NCBI GenBank assembly: GCA_019916065.1
Contig: CM034234.1
Coordinates: forward strand, 6,980,342-7,044,341
Source: Vitellaria paradoxa
Lineage: Eukaryota; Streptophyta; Magnoliopsida; Ericales; Sapotaceae
Reading direction: 5' to 3'
DNA length: 64,000 nt
Each line of letters begins with the position of its first letter. Within the stretch, counting starts at the first letter, position 1. This document shows, one piece after another, positions 13,380 to 24,171 of the stretch. Below the pieces are notes generated by a model, which did no database searches, was not told the DNA's origin, and was given only the letters and a program-made list of their open reading frames with translations. A program made the translations under genes and the position numbers.

Positions 13380-13530
13380 AAGATGTGTTTGGAGTGATAA
13401 AAAATAAGATAAAGTAAGATAATTTGTGAGTTCATAATTTGTGCAGTGAGATAAAAAATAAATAACTTTTTAAAAAATTTAATAGATTTTTAAGTTTTTT
13501 AGCGATTTTTAGCAAATTAAATACACCTTA
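13380..13530. mobile_element. MITE, about 150 bp (TTTGGAGTGATAAAA family)
   Basis: Ends aagatgtgtttggagtg and caaattaaatacacctta are imperfect inverted repeats. The core (gataaaaaataagataaa ... ataatttgtgcagtgagataaaaaa) recurs at 45560-45725, about 47965-48088 and 49190-49316, and inverted at about 35583-35736, 55213-55330 and 62170-62300. Confidence 0.6.
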
Positions 13531-14246
13531 AGTCAACTCATATGCATAAGATGAATTTAAAAAAAAATTCATATTCAAATTGCCCACCTATTTATCAAAA
13601 TATCTAAGAAAAAAATTAGTAAGTTGGGTTTTGTATATATTTAAAAAATAATAATTTTTATTATATAATAAAGTATTTATAACATTTTAATCATGTCTTG
13701 AATTTAGTTTTTTATAAAGATTTTTATAACATTACGAGTATGTAAAATATATAAAGAAATAAATAATTGTATATTTATAAAATACAAATAACTTCACCCA
13801 TACATAATTTGCAATCACTTGTTATCATCAGCTAAAATAAAATATAAAAAATTATTTATAAAATGGAAATAATTTGCAATCACTTGTTTTTTTTTTTTTT
13901 TTAAACTGAGAATAATCACTTGTTATCATTGGCTTTTTCTATCCGTATCAAAAGTTATTATCCTTAGTTTTGTCACTTTTTCTGTCTCTAAAACTCTGTG
14001 TCAAAAGTTTTATATGTATATATCTATAACCCCGTCATCGTTGGGTTGATCGTCACGAAAAAAAAAAAAAAAAAAAAACCCTTCAGCCCTCCGGTCAGCC
14101 GGCCCGCGTTCCGGCGATTAGCCGCCGGTAATCGCCGTTCCGGTCCACCAATGGTCGACTACCTCCATAATTCAAACACCCCAATGGTACAATTTCTCTC
14201 ATGTTCGTATAGTTGATTAATTTTGCTTTACTCTTTATTTGTAACC

Positions 14247-14253
14247 TATAAAT
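14247..14253 (+). promoter_or_regulatory. Possible TATA box of the PP2A B' gene
   Basis: TATAAAT lies 146 bp upstream of the ATG at 14399, which would give a 5' leader of about 110-120 bases. Position-based inference only; a GC-rich stretch at 14090-14150 could equally mark an upstream start. Confidence 0.3.
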
Positions 14254-14398
14254 TCGGAAATATCAAGCATGTCACGAATTTGTGATACTTTGTGGCAATT
14301 GATTTTGTGAGAACTTTGGAAATCTGGGACGAACTGTCGTTGATTTGATCGGTGTTTTGTTGTGTGTAAGTTTTAGGGTTAGGGTTTATCAGGTTGAG

Positions 14399-17300
14399 AT
14401 GTTCAACAGAATTATAAAGCGTGGCCACCGTAAGACCCCGAAATCGGATGTTAATGATATCGTGTATAATCCACCTGGGAGTCGGAACTCGGGGTCGGTG
14501 TTGACCTCGAATATTGTAGTGAACCATGCCTCTAGGGGCGCCCCCGGGTCAGCAGTGGCCAATTCAGCTGGAGCCGCCATTACGGTTGCTTCCATTTCTG
14601 GGCCAATGGAGACCCTGCCTTCCTTCAGGGATGTTCCGGTCTCTGAACGACAGAACTTGTTTCTTAGGAAATTGCAGATTTGTTGCTTTCAATTTGATTT
14701 CTCTGATACACTGAAAATGGTTAGAGAAAAGGAGATTAAGAGGCAGACCCTTGCAGAGCTTGTTGATTTTATACAATCCGGCTCGGGTAAAATTACAGAG
14801 AGTAACCAGGAGGAGATGATTCGGATGATTTCAGTAAATATATTCCGGTCTTTGCCACCGGCATCCCATGAAAATACAGGTTCAGAAAACCCGGACCCAG
14901 AAGAGGAGGAGCCCTACTTGGAGCCAGCGTGGCCCCATTTACAGCTAGTGTATGAGCTGCTTCTGCGGTATGTTGTATCTTCTGATACTGATACAAAGGT
15001 TGCCAAGCGGTACATTGATCATTCGTTTGTTTTAAAATTACTCGATTTGTTTGATTCTGAGGATCCTCGGGAACGGGAATATTTGAAAACAATCCTCCAC
15101 CGGATATATGGGAAGTTTATGGTGCATCGTCCATTTATTAGGAAATCAATCAATAATATATTTTACCGGTTTATATACGAGACAGAGAGGCACAATGGTA
15201 TTGGTGAACTGTTGGAGATTCTTGGAAGCATAATTAACGGGTTTGCTTTGCCAATGAAAGAGGAGCATAAGTTGTTTCTTGTACGGGCGCTTATACCACT
15301 GCACAAGCCTAAGCCAGTTGCATTGTATCATCAACAGTTATCATACTGCATTATTCAGTTTGTAGAAAAAGATTACAAATTGGCTGACACTGTTATAAGG
15401 GGTTTGTTGAAATATTGGCCAGTCACCAATTGCCAAAAGGAAGTTCTCTTTCTTGGGGAGCTAGAAGAAGTGCTGGAGGCAACACAAGCTGCAGAATTTC
15501 AGCGCTGTATGGTTCCTCTTTTCAGACAGATAGCCCGTTGCCTCAATAGCTCTCATTTTCAGGTTTGGGAAAACTTTGCAACCTTTATGTCTCTTTTATA
15601 TTTCCACGCAACTGATGTTCTTATCATTAAACTTTTGTATTATTAGGTATATTCTTTGAAATCTGGGTTGTCGTGTCAGCAGACAGATTGTTGTCTTTGA
15701 TGTGTTGGGGGATTGAAATTTACTGGATTTGTAATTGTTGCGTATGTTCATTAATATTGTTGTAATTGTTATGAATTGCCATTACTTTCTTCTACCTTGG
15801 TGGCTGTTTGTGATAAATGGCATTTAATGATTCATCCTTTTTTCCCTAATGCATAAAATTTTATGCTTTTAGTGTTTTTTTTTTTTGACTTGGCTGGTCA
15901 TATTTATGTAAATACATACGTGTATGGTATTTTCCTTTTATATACTTTTGTTCATTTGTGGTTCTTCAATTTTGTGCTTTTGTAATGTAATTCTACTGGT
16001 TTAGTAGTTTTGTTTTCAAAGGAAAAGAGTTCATGTATATTGTGCCCAAGAAGTTTTTGCATATAAGGAAGTCGCCAAATCATGTTATATACTATCATAT
16101 TCCTTTTATAGTTTAATGCTTTCTATCTCATTGCATTAGCCTGATAACTTGAGTTTCTTTTTGTCTTTTACCATTTTTCTATTTACTTTTTGATATATAG
16201 ACATATATTTAATATTCAAGTATTGACATGTTTAAAATGGTGCCTTGGACATCCATCAACATGTGTCAGACACTCCTCCAATTGTCCAAACTCATTTATT
16301 ATTATTATTAATTTTTTTTGTAGTTTAGATTATTTTTTGGATATTAAGACACATTGTAAGTTAAAAAAAACTTGAAATCAAATAATAAAATATAAATTCC
16401 ATGATTAACACTTATTAATTGGGGTGGCAATGGGGCGAGAGGCCCGTCTCCCTTTCCCGCCTTGCTAACTAATTCCCCTCCCCCATCTCATCTTGTGACC
16501 GGTACCTGTCGAGGACCTTGCCTTGTCTGGTTGTCCCCATTAAAATTAATAATACTTTATTATTTTGTTTGTATAGATGAGATAACACACAAAATATTTA
16601 CAAATTTATTTATTAATTAAAAGAATAAAAAATATAAATATGAATCTATTAATTAATAAAATGGTAAAAACAAAAAGTCCAACACTAACCTTTCAACTTC
16701 TTAACATATAAAGTGAGATTAGTAATATATTTTTGTAATTCTAAACTTAATTGAGCAAGTAGGGAATTTTATCGTAAACCACCCTCCCTCCCCCCCCCCC
16801 AAAAAAAATTTTTTTTTTTTGGCCTCTATTCCATTGAGATAGAATCATATTGGGTTCTCCGCTTTATCTGTCCCATTGGATCCCTACTTATTAATCTCTT
16901 TTCCTTTAGGGTTTTAGTTTTAGGAATATTAAAACTCAAAATTTTCAATTCCTTTATGAATATAGTCTCCTAATATTTTTTCAAACACCCATGTTAAGGT
17001 GTTGGTGTTGCCATGTTCTAATTGTTATTGGGTGCTAATATATTGCTAGACTATAGTGCATGAAAATAGAATAGTGGCATAGAGGATTAATGATTTGACA
17101 TGGATATTTAGGTTTTAGTGATGAATTAGCAATTGTTTGGGACTTTGGTTAAACAAGTTATATCCTATTTGGAAGCCTAAAACCAGGACCACGTGTCATA
17201 TGCTGCTCAGTATATCCTTTGGTCTAATTGGAAGGGTCGAGTGAGATTGTGTGAGTCATTGGTTTCTTATTTTATTGGCTAACAGCACATTCAATAGTAA

Positions 17301-20300
17301 AGTTAATGGAGCGCTTAGATTAGATTCACTAGTTGTTGGCGACTTCCATCTTGGTAAGCAGATTTTTTTTTTTTTTTGACAAGTAAAAAAAGGTATATCA
17401 TAGAGCATCAAGAGATGCTACCTGTGTACAAAGGATATGCTGGCTACAAGTATCAAGGAATATCCATATGCTCAATGTAATGCAAAAAACTTTGTATGTC
17501 CGGCTCTTTACTCTTGAACAATGAACTATGCAAAAAGAGATATGAAAATGGTTTTCAGTCTGCACAATGAAAATTTTCAGTCCTGAAAGGTTCTCCTGTT
17601 TCTCTTCCCTTGACAACCCAGACAAGGCAAAGGGGATCTAATCTTCAAGCTTTTCTTCTTCTCTTATAGTTGTTAGTAATTCCTATTTCAAATTTGGAAT
17701 TATGATTCTTTGATATTTCTTATCAAGGATATATTGTCTTGGACTTCAGCTCGATATTTTCTTTTTTACATAATTTTGTCTACATCTTATTTTGAGCCAG
17801 ATAAGTTTTTTTTTTTTACGTGAATTTGCCATTGCATTCATTTTGGTGTTTCTTTAGTGGTTACTTGCGTTAAATCCTTTTATAAGTTTATGTGCCAGGA
17901 AATATCATGCCAATTGATATTGGCTTTGAATGGTATTATTGATGAAAGCGGGTTTTTTGTTTGTCAATCTGCATTCTTCTTTTCTCACTGCTTCTCGTTA
18001 ATGTCCTGACATTTCATTTCATTAATTTATTAATTTTAGCATCTTAAAGACATCATAGGTCACCTATTACAACCTAAACCCGCTTGGAAACAATACAGAT
18101 TCCTTCCATTGTCACAAACCTACACTCATTAGTGTTGCTTGCGTGTCAAATTAATTATTGGCAGCAAATGGTCTGAACTTTCTTATTGGAGTATGTGTAT
18201 ATGGTGGCCATGAAAAATCATAAATGGGTGAACCTGTTTCCTTCTTAGGTCAATATTTATTGGAAGCGACGTGAGTGGAGAATGTATTATGGCCTTGATT
18301 TGTTCCATATATTTATGCATATTTCTTATTTATATTTGCGACACACCCAATCTATGAAGCACAATACTGTAAAATGGCTTATGTATCAGTGCCCAACACA
18401 TATAATTCAACATACTTGTTAGACGTGCCATGTGGCATAATAAAAGATCTTGAGGAAAGAGAAGATTTGGGGGTAGTGGTGGTTTAATCTTATAGGTTAT
18501 CAAGGTGGTTTAATCTCATATTACACACATTCTTCTAAATGTATGTAGTACTTGGGTTGGACAGTCATGACTTGGTAAGGTTATGTGTCAAGACATTTCT
18601 AACCTGACACTCCCTCGCGCGCGCGCGTGTGTGTGTGGAGAGCGAGAGTGTTATGTACCCAATTTAGTTAGATTAGTTAACTAGGGTATCAAATAATTAG
18701 ATTAGTTAGTTAGTTAATGAGTGTAATAATTAGTTAGTTAATGGGTGTAATGGAGCCTATAAATAGGAGATATTGTAAGAAAAAAGATTATGAAAAAGAA
18801 TATTCATTTTTGGGATTGAATTCCCAATTGGTAAAGAAGGGTTGCTCTCGAATCAAACCCATTTACTTTCTATTTCTCTTTTATTTCCTTGCCAATCAAA
18901 GTAGGTTTAATTCAATTGGTGTCAGAGCAATTTGATCCAATTATGGCGAAATCAGATATGCAACAAATGCAGCAAAATCAAGAAATTAATTCACAATTAA
19001 AGCAACTGTTGAAGATGATGGAACTTGTGAGTGAGAGATTAGATGGCTTAATTCAAAAGGTTTAATCCAACACAGAAGCATTTAAGAGAATTCAAGAAGA
19101 GGGTTAGGGAATTGGGGATTCTCAATCTCAAATGCCAGAAATTATCAAGAGAAATCAAGAAAAGCAGAGAAGGCAAGAAGATTTATAGTGGGTGTGTTTG
19201 CCGACCATCGGAGAAGAATTAGAGAACGATTTTAGAGGATTCAATTCAACAATGGCTCTTCTGGCTCTGGTGAATGGAAAAGCCCTAAGGAGGGAACTAG
19301 GGTTAGGGATTCAGAAAATTCAGGGATTGCAGACCTTCTGACTGTCGGATCTACCTTACGACTATGGGGCTCTGGAGCCGACCATCAGTGAAGAGATCAT
19401 GCAGCTTCATCATCAAAAGCATCAAGAGACTTACGTCACTGACTACAACAAATCCCTCGAGCAGCTCGACACTGCCATGGCCAAGGGCGACACTTACACA
19501 TCGTGGACCGACAATCTTGATTTGACAGTGGAAGGGAAGTTCGTTGGCTCCGAGACACACAACTTTGAACTCATTTTTGGGGTTCTTAGTGGTCTTGGTT
19601 AGTTCGGCACCATCACCGAGGCTAGGGTTCTGCAAGAGGAGGTGCTAGATATGGTGAGAGGGCTAAGGGTGATTCATGCCCATTTTGCTGAGTTCACCTG
19701 GGACACTGATGTTGAGTTCTTAGTGATTCGGCCAAAGAATGACTCGTTTGATTATGTGAAAGTGCCCAAGCTATGGGATCCCAGTGGAGACAGAGGCTTC
19801 TTCATCTTCTCCGTCATTGTCTCTGGTCTCTACTTGCCATCGTTGTCATAGTGTTGGAAGAAGCTTCCAGAGGAAGCTGAATTAAATCAGGCGTAGCTTA
19901 AGGGTTGGGTCACAACAATTGAGTGGACGGGTTGGTTAACTGAATGGGTTGCTTGGGTTAGAGTATTGGCCCAAATGAATAACCCAGGCCCAAAATAATA
20001 ATTTTTTTTCTCTTGTATTAAAAAAAAAAAATTCTTGCATTATAACACCACAGCAGTTGTATTTTGACCTTGAGGACAAGGTCAATTTTAAGGGTTTGGA
20101 GTTATTATGTACCCAATTTAGTTAAATTAGTTAACCAAGGTATCAAATAATTAGATTAGTTAGTTAGTTAATTAGTGTAATAATTAGTTAGTTAATGGGT
20201 GTAATGGAACCTATAAATAGGAGGTGTTGTAATAGAGAAGATTATGAAAAAAAAATATTCATTTTGGGATTAAATTCTCAATTGGGAGAGAAGAGTTGCT

Positions 20301-21998
20301 CTCGAATCAAACTAATTTTACTTTATTTTCTCTTTTGTTTTCTTACTTGCCAATCAAAGAAGTGGGTTTACTTGTGAGAGAGAGAGAGAGACAGAGAGCA
20401 TTCTTCTAAATGTATATAGTATGCAGGTTGGACAGTCATGACTTGGTAAGGTTATGTTTTAAGACATTTCTAACCTCTCACCTCCTCGTGTGTGTGTGTT
20501 GGGGGGGGGGGGGAGAGATTATTTTGGTAATTTCCATTAGGAATGAAATGATTTTTTCTAGTATTTGTTCGCACTTAGTTAAGTAATTTTACTGTTTTTA
20601 GTCGGTGATAAGAATTTATTAAGCTAAAAAGGGTGGTGTTGAAGCAGCTGCAAGGTTGTTTTATTTCAAGGAGTCACAAATTCGAATCCTATGATAAGCT
20701 TTCTACTTGCAGAGGGAAAATTGTCTATATTTGACCACGGGGGGAGCCTTGTGCATTGGGCTACCCTTTTAAGAATTTTTTTTGGTAACCTGAAACTCAC
20801 ACCAATTTATTACAACTCTTAACGAACGAACTGCGTAATCGATAGATAAACTGGGGAGATGTATGCTGCCCCTCATGTACATCCCGGTTGAGGTCAAAAA
20901 TAAACCCGTGTAATTTTTGTGAGGAGTAAATCACAAGTTATTCGGGCTAACCCCAGAGGGCCCCTTTCTAAGAATTTATTAAGCTAGTTAATAAAATAGT
21001 TGTCGTAAAATTCTCACAACTACTGTGCTGGCTTAGTTGCTACTTAGTTGCTGCTTTGTAATGGTATTATAATAACTATCGTTTTGTTGCATGTTGTAAA
21101 TCTCTCAATGATCTTGGGTATCCTGATTTAACACTTCTGATGAGGGCCTGTGAGCAATTTCTATTTTTATTTTTTTATTTTTTCCCTCTTTTGTAGTGCA
21201 TTAATAAGGCACTGAAAAGTCTTCCTTGCAGTGAGATTGAGCTTCTTGAATATGATTTAGTTTGTGTGTTCTGAGTATCTTGAATAACTGAAATGAAAGG
21301 CCATGTTAAAATAGGGTAAACTTTGTGACTGAATTTCTATTAATCACAATTGCTAGTGTTAGCATATTGTTTGAATACCTTGAGTTTTGGACTCATATGT
21401 TAGTTTTGTTCATCCTAATATTTGTTCTTTTTCCTACAAATATTCTTTTTAAGTATCATTGTGATTGGATTAGTTTGAGAAAGAAGATTGAAATATTCAT
21501 GTTTCGAATCAACTATAGATTGTGATGCATTGTTAAATTTGGGAAAGCAAATTCTCTCTCTCTAATTTCTTTATTTTTTAAGCCAAAGCTGGGTCCTAAA
21601 GTTAGAGCTCTTTCTAACATTTTTTTCAATTCTACTTTTGGGAAAGGCAAATTCATCTCCTTGGAGGTTTCTTTCATCCCCACTTTATGTTGCAGGTTGC
21701 AGAACGAGCGCTCTTTCTGTGGAATAATGAACACATTGTACACTGATTGAGCAGAACCGGAGTGTGATTTTGCCGATCATTTTTGAGGCATTGGAAAAGA
21801 ACATCCAGTCCCACTGGAATCCAGCAGTCCATGGTGTTGACCGTTAATGTTCGGAGAATGTTCTTGGACATGGATGCCGAATTGTTTGAGCAGTGCCAGA
21901 GGCAGTATGCTGAGAAAGTGGCAAAAGCAGGGGAGCTAGAAGAGCGGCGAGAATTGACGTGGCAGAAATTGGCCACAGCTGCAGCACAAGGAGGGTGA
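14399..21998 (+). CDS. PP2A regulatory subunit B' (B56 family), alpha/beta-like
   Basis: Two coding exons, 14399-15562 and 21696-21998, separated by a 6.1-kb intron. B' subunits bind the PP2A scaffold/catalytic core and choose its substrates in cytosol and nucleus. Exon 1 encodes 388 residues: a variable N-terminus ([12 protein letters not shown], then [10 protein letters not shown] as in the plant alpha/beta subgroup), then the B56 HEAT-like fold from about residue 75, with [18 protein letters not shown] and [15 protein letters not shown] blocks. Exon 2 carries [11 protein letters not shown] to the end, about 100 residues; total about 488, normal for the family. The ATG at 14399 fits homologues; earlier in-frame codons are not ATG. 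The intron position before VAERAL is the family's. Oddity: exon 2 as written has one base missing near 21741 (immediate TGA at 21744) and one extra near 21835, restoring the frame. Either an assembly error pair or a real truncation to 404 residues. Confidence 0.94.
16425..16800. mobile_element. Possible hAT-like nonautonomous remnant in the intron
   Basis: The segment opens with ggggtggcaatggggcgag and has GC-rich subterminal runs of the type seen in hAT-derived elements, but I cannot find a matching right end or target duplication. It ends near a c(10)a(8)t(11) homopolymer junction. Confidence 0.3.
17365..17640 (-). mobile_element. Possible LINE (L1-type) 3' end fragment
   Basis: A T-run followed by gacaagtaaaaaaaggtata and acctgtgtacaaagg looks like the reversed poly(A) and 3' untranslated end of plant L1-type LINEs. 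No reverse transcriptase motif is present, so the assignment is weak. It lies in the phosphatase intron. Confidence 0.35.
18526..18646 (+). repeat. Left copy of a ~115-bp direct repeat flanking an LTR element
   Basis: The stretch with attcttctaaatgtatgtag, ggttggacagtcatgacttg and agacatttctaacct ends in a (gc)(gt) microsatellite. It recurs at 20398-20515, on the other side of the LTR element. Confidence 0.75.
18649..20375 (+). mobile_element. Small LTR retroelement (1.73 kb) carrying captured host-gene fragments
   Basis: Two direct LTRs: 18649-18914 (starts TGTTATGTACCC) and 20103-20375 (starts TATTATGTACCC), collinear over their length, including the gttagttaatgggtgtaatg and ctataaatagga blocks. 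A primer-binding site, tggtgtcagagc, lies at 18917-18928 (one mismatch to the common initiator-Met type). A purine-rich tract, aagggtttggagt, precedes the 3' LTR, next to ccttgaggacaaggtc, a motif common at the 3' end of plant gypsy internal regions. The 5-mer gagag flanks both sides, but the surroundings are GA-rich. No protease, reverse transcriptase or integrase is present; the interior holds a gag-like start and host-derived sequence (separate entry). It lies in sense orientation within the phosphatase intron, which should splice it out. Confidence 0.85.
18943..19851 (+). pseudogene. Chimeric ORF remnant: gag start + Mn-SOD N-terminus + cytokinin oxidase fragment
   Basis: One reading frame of 303 codons runs from ATG 18943 to TAG 19849, broken only by in-frame stops at 19063, 19105, 19186, 19339 and 19600; no frameshift is needed. 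Part 1 (to about 19250) is gag-like: [13 protein letters not shown], then Q/E/K-rich. Part 2 (19252-19491) matches mitochondrial Mn-superoxide dismutase from its transit peptide (MALLALV, GLQTF) through [13 protein letters not shown] and [13 protein letters not shown], including the first metal-binding His region. Part 3 (about 19492-19755) matches cytokinin oxidase/dehydrogenase: [10 protein letters not shown], then [26 protein letters not shown] and [17 protein letters not shown], with about 30 residues skipped after LTV. The last ~30 codons ([15 protein letters not shown]) I do not recognise. The joins show processed coding sequence without introns. Non-functional as it stands. Confidence 0.82.
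20398..20515 (+). repeat. Right copy of the ~115-bp direct repeat flanking the LTR element
   Basis: Collinear with 18526-18646, including ggttggacagtcatgacttg and the ending GT microsatellite followed by a G-run. Intact element plus its two repeat copies form an A-element-A arrangement. Confidence 0.75.
20627..20770 (+). mobile_element. Au-type-like SINE, diverged
   Basis: A tRNA-type B box lies around ggagtcacaaattcgaatcc; the tail gggctaccctttt resembles Au SINE ends. The 17-bp target aagaatttattaagcta is present before it (20610-20626) and, after a second insertion, at 20970-20986; part of it (aagaattt) follows directly at 20771-20778. Confidence 0.65.
20779..20969 (-). mobile_element. 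SINE-like retroposon inserted into the first SINE's target duplication
   Basis: Starts with a T-run (reversed poly(A)) and ends in gggcccctttct directly before the complete target copy. The repeated aagaattt at 20771-20778 and 20970-20977 is its own duplication. RNA polymerase III boxes are not clear, so the family is uncertain. Confidence 0.5.
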
Positions 21999-24159
21999 GG
22001 GAATGTTTTTAACTCATTTCTTGGGGCGCATCAAAGCCATAAATATTGACAGATGGAAATGTTGTTCTCTCTCCCTATTGCTTGTGGGTTTTTTTTTTTT
22101 CTTTTTTTAAATTCTTTTTATCCTCCTGTTTATCAAATGAGCAGGGCAATGTATTCTTCTATAATGTATCAATAGTTGCTGATGGCAATATGCTGCAGGT
22201 TAAGAATGGTTTGTCAAATATGTTGTTGTATTTTGCCCCTCACACAGATAAGAACTTATTTCTTTATTTCTGCATGCACAAACAGACTCCTACTTCCATA
22301 TATATGGTATCGTTTCATTCAATGATTCCTATCTGTGAAAGAAATACTGGTGTAAGTAAATCTCTGATTAAGGCAAAGAAAGTTCTTTTTGCTTCTTTGT
22401 TCACTCAATTTCCTTTTCCCTAAACTTTGGCTTGCGTAAGATGACATGCCATTGACTTTAGCATCCAACTTTTTAAGAGTATCAGGCAACATCAGATGGT
22501 GAGATTTATTTATTTATCTTTTAGATCTGTCTGTATATATATATATTATATATATTAAATAGATGTATAGCAGGGAAGGTTACATCCACAATGTAATTAC
22601 TGAGCATGGTGCGCTCATACCAAAACATCTGCCATGGAAGATACAGTAATAAGTGCATCACGAGTACACCTCAACAGGGAAAGGAAACAGAGCAGAGAGT
22701 AGCTAAGAGCCCACTGCGCAAAATTTAAATGTGGGGTGATTGGCATCTTTCTATTAACAGTGCATGTGATTTTTCACGTAATAATTCGAATTGTACTAAC
22801 TTAAAACAGAAAATCCTATATTTTCACCTCGACTTCCACGCCATAAGTTGTTTGGACAGAAACCCTTGGACCATACCCCCCATACATGCTCAATACACCC
22901 TTCAAGTCCAAGGTCTTTTTTTTTTGTTTTTTTTTTTTTGGGGGGGGGGGGTGGAGGGGGGTTGGGGTTTCACAATCATCACAGCTGTTACAAATTGAAG
23001 CATGGATTTTATACAATCACATACCATGTTACTATTATTAGTTTCGGTCCCACTTTCAGTTGCTCATGAGATTCATGAGAAACCAAGAAAAAGTTTAGAA
23101 GTTTCACGCCTTAAAGAAGTGATCTACTTTTACTACAAATATCATACGTTCTTGTGAATTAATCATAGATGAGGCTAAGATTTCAATTTAGTACATAAAT
23201 CAATTGGGATCTTGGTGGCAACATTCAGATATTTTTTTTTGTTTCGTCTTATTAGAGTTCTGTTTGGGATCTTGTTTCACCCCACCTTTTGTGATTCTTT
23301 TGTTCAATCTTTGAGTCACGTATTTTAGTTTTTTTTGTTTTATATTTATACTGCATGTTTTCTATATTCCATGCGTAATTGGTAACACCCTTGCTTTTGG
23401 GAAATTCGCGCAAACATATTTTGTTTTACCCCCCCCCCCCCCAAAAAAAAAAACTAACTAAAATGAAGTGAAAAAATAGGTTGGGAAGGTCTTATTGGGT
23501 TTGATGGTATGCTATTGAGTAATTGATGTCCAAATATTATCTACACGTAGAAAAGAAAAGTTCAGGTTAAGAATGCTGGTTAGAATAAGAAATAAAAATA
23601 TTAAAATCTCTCTCCTGAAAGGATGAAAATGCTTATAGAATATTAATTATGGCAACTGTTTTTTTTGTTTTGGGGGGGGGGGCTTGGGTTATCAAAATAC
23701 CAGTAAAATGCATTAAAATTTTACCTAACGTATCAAAATAATAAATTGTTGGTTAGTTTATTAGTATATTTCCATATAGTTTTAGTTTATACTTTCATAT
23801 TTTTATATTTTTGTGTTGCTTTCAAATACTTATAAAATATCTTGGAAATGCTTATGATATATACACGCACACATATATTTTCATACTAATAAAAGCAGCT
23901 TAAAAATTTTCATCCATGATCAGAATACTCCAAAGGGGTCGATACATGCTATTATTCTATTTAGGGCCGAAGAAAAGCTAAACAAAAGAATTGGAAGGAG
24001 ATTCACATTGTGGATTTCTGCCATATTTTAAAGAACCATCGTTATCTTCTCGTTATTTATTTAATATTTGTCTTAATCATTTACTCCTGATAATATTAAA
24101 GTTTAAACTTTAAAGTGGATAGAGACAAAAGTTATACATCTATCATGTGTAATATCAAG
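21999..24159. other. PP2A 3' region and intergenic DNA
   Basis: The first ~400 bases probably include the phosphatase 3' UTR. Beyond that no gene is supported. Notable are T/G and C/A homopolymer junctions at about 22918-22950, 23430-23452 and 23658-23682. Confidence 0.5.
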
Positions 24160-24171
24160 ACAGAACTTGTA

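Larger units (their letters stand above)
10615..14110. repeat. Downstream copy of the segmental duplication (PP2A gene upstream region)
   Basis: Partner of 1-5000 (see there for anchors). This copy lies directly in front of the phosphatase subunit gene. It lacks the hAT element and the MITE found in the other copy but has its own small insertion at 13380-13530. The minus-strand gypsy LTR and integrase remnant are present in both, so that retroelement predates the duplication. Confidence 0.85.

Noticed and set aside
14345..14398. Upstream in-frame extension of the phosphatase ORF
   Set aside because: The extension starts with TTG, not ATG; homologues begin at the MFN... Met at 14399.
14246..15334. 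Several minus-strand and alternative-frame ORFs over PP2A exon 1
   Set aside because: They overlap a highly conserved coding exon and show no domain; they are shadows.
22046..22423. 125-codon ORF after the phosphatase stop
   Set aside because: Low-complexity, T-rich, probably 3' UTR.
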